DNA of 30,553 nucleotides from DATFAS01 sp035254305 (lineage in GTDB: Bacteria; Bacillota; Bacilli; Aneurinibacillales; RAOX-1). Shown piece after piece: positions 30,293-30,553 of this stretch. Where the stretch lies: positions 1 through 30,553 of the forward strand of contig DATFAS010000190.1 in the NCBI GenBank assembly GCA_035254305.1, written 5' to 3'. The stretch's first letter is position 1. Every line of letters begins with the position of its first letter. The translations under genes were made by a program, and so were the position numbers. The notes beneath the pieces are model-generated. The model was given only the letters and a program-made list of their open reading frames with translations, had not been told where the DNA came from and searched no databases.

Positions 30293-30553
30293 CCGATATA
30301 CAAGGGTTCAGATGCATCTAATTCAATTTTTTCAAAAGGTTTCGTCCTACATCTACTTTAAGCATACCAAAATGTCGAAACTTTTGTGTTAACAGTTATA
30401 TACAGAATCGTGGTTTAGGACTTTGCCATTATGAAATTCTGTATTTTCACAAGCTGCTGGGATGATATCAAGAGTCGAGTTATGAAAGAAAACTTGGAGG
30501 AAAACAAAATATGGGATTATCATAGTCAATTAATCTAACAAAATTAATGAAGA
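30293..30553. other. Intergenic end of window, with a start-like site and stop after four codons
   Basis: No gene is recognised. At 30496-30500 a GGAGG precedes an ATG at 30511, but TAG follows after four codons (30523-30525); sense codons resume afterwards up to the window edge. It could be a broken gene start, a minimal leader peptide, or chance. The minus-strand promoter of the hemerythrin gene should also lie here but I cannot place it. Confidence 0.3.

Overview
The window looks like chromosomal DNA of a low-to-medium G+C Gram-positive bacterium of the order Bacillales. The signs are A/T-rich intergenic DNA, strong AGGAGG-type ribosome binding sites with some GTG and TTG starts, YesM/YesN-type regulators, a LysR/MFS pair arranged like yybE/yybF, a YtwI-like DUF441 protein, a DUF3231 protein and a tandem glycine riboswitch. 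The genus is not certain; a Paenibacillaceae- or Brevibacillus-like organism is my guess. No gene is visibly cut by either window edge. I see no rRNA, tRNA, CRISPR array or insertion sequence.

Positions 1-15100 form a uronate catabolism island. It holds kdgF and kduI (unsaturated uronate branch), a short frameshifted relic of kduD, an FCD-type GntR regulator, a DctQ-DctM-DctP TRAP transporter, a YesM/YesN-type two-component system, a Gfo/Idh/MocA oxidoreductase, a second oxidoreductase that has lost its middle, uxaC-uxuA-uxuB (glucuronate to D-mannonate to 2-keto-3-deoxygluconate, KDG), and kdgK-kdgA (KDG to pyruvate and glyceraldehyde-3-phosphate). The glucuronate route looks complete. The unsaturated-uronate route enters through KdgF and KduI but lacks a local intact KduD. 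Candidate control sites include cre-like boxes before kdgF and before the TRAP operon, phased A-tracts upstream of the TRAP promoter, and a shared 20-bp motif before gntR and uxaC that may be the GntR operator.

Positions 15100-21190 hold a compact signalling cassette. It has a histidine kinase with its own extracellular solute-binding domain, an NtrC-type sigma-54 activator overlapping the kinase by 7 bp, a TAXI-type solute-binding lipoprotein overlapping the activator by 4 bp, a strong terminator, a well-spaced sigma-54 promoter, and an MHS-family MFS carboxylate-type transporter. I infer that the kinase and TAXI protein sense an extracellular solute and switch on the transporter through sigma-54. 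This is the best candidate for an undescribed system here.

Positions 21190-30553 are mixed. They contain a DUF3231 protein, a DUF441 membrane protein, a LysR regulator divergent from an MFS exporter, a sodium:amino-acid (AGCS) symporter behind a tandem glycine riboswitch, an FAH-family hydrolase with a long leader, a two-gene operon of unrecognised membrane proteins (one built from two copies of the same module), and a hemerythrin-domain protein.
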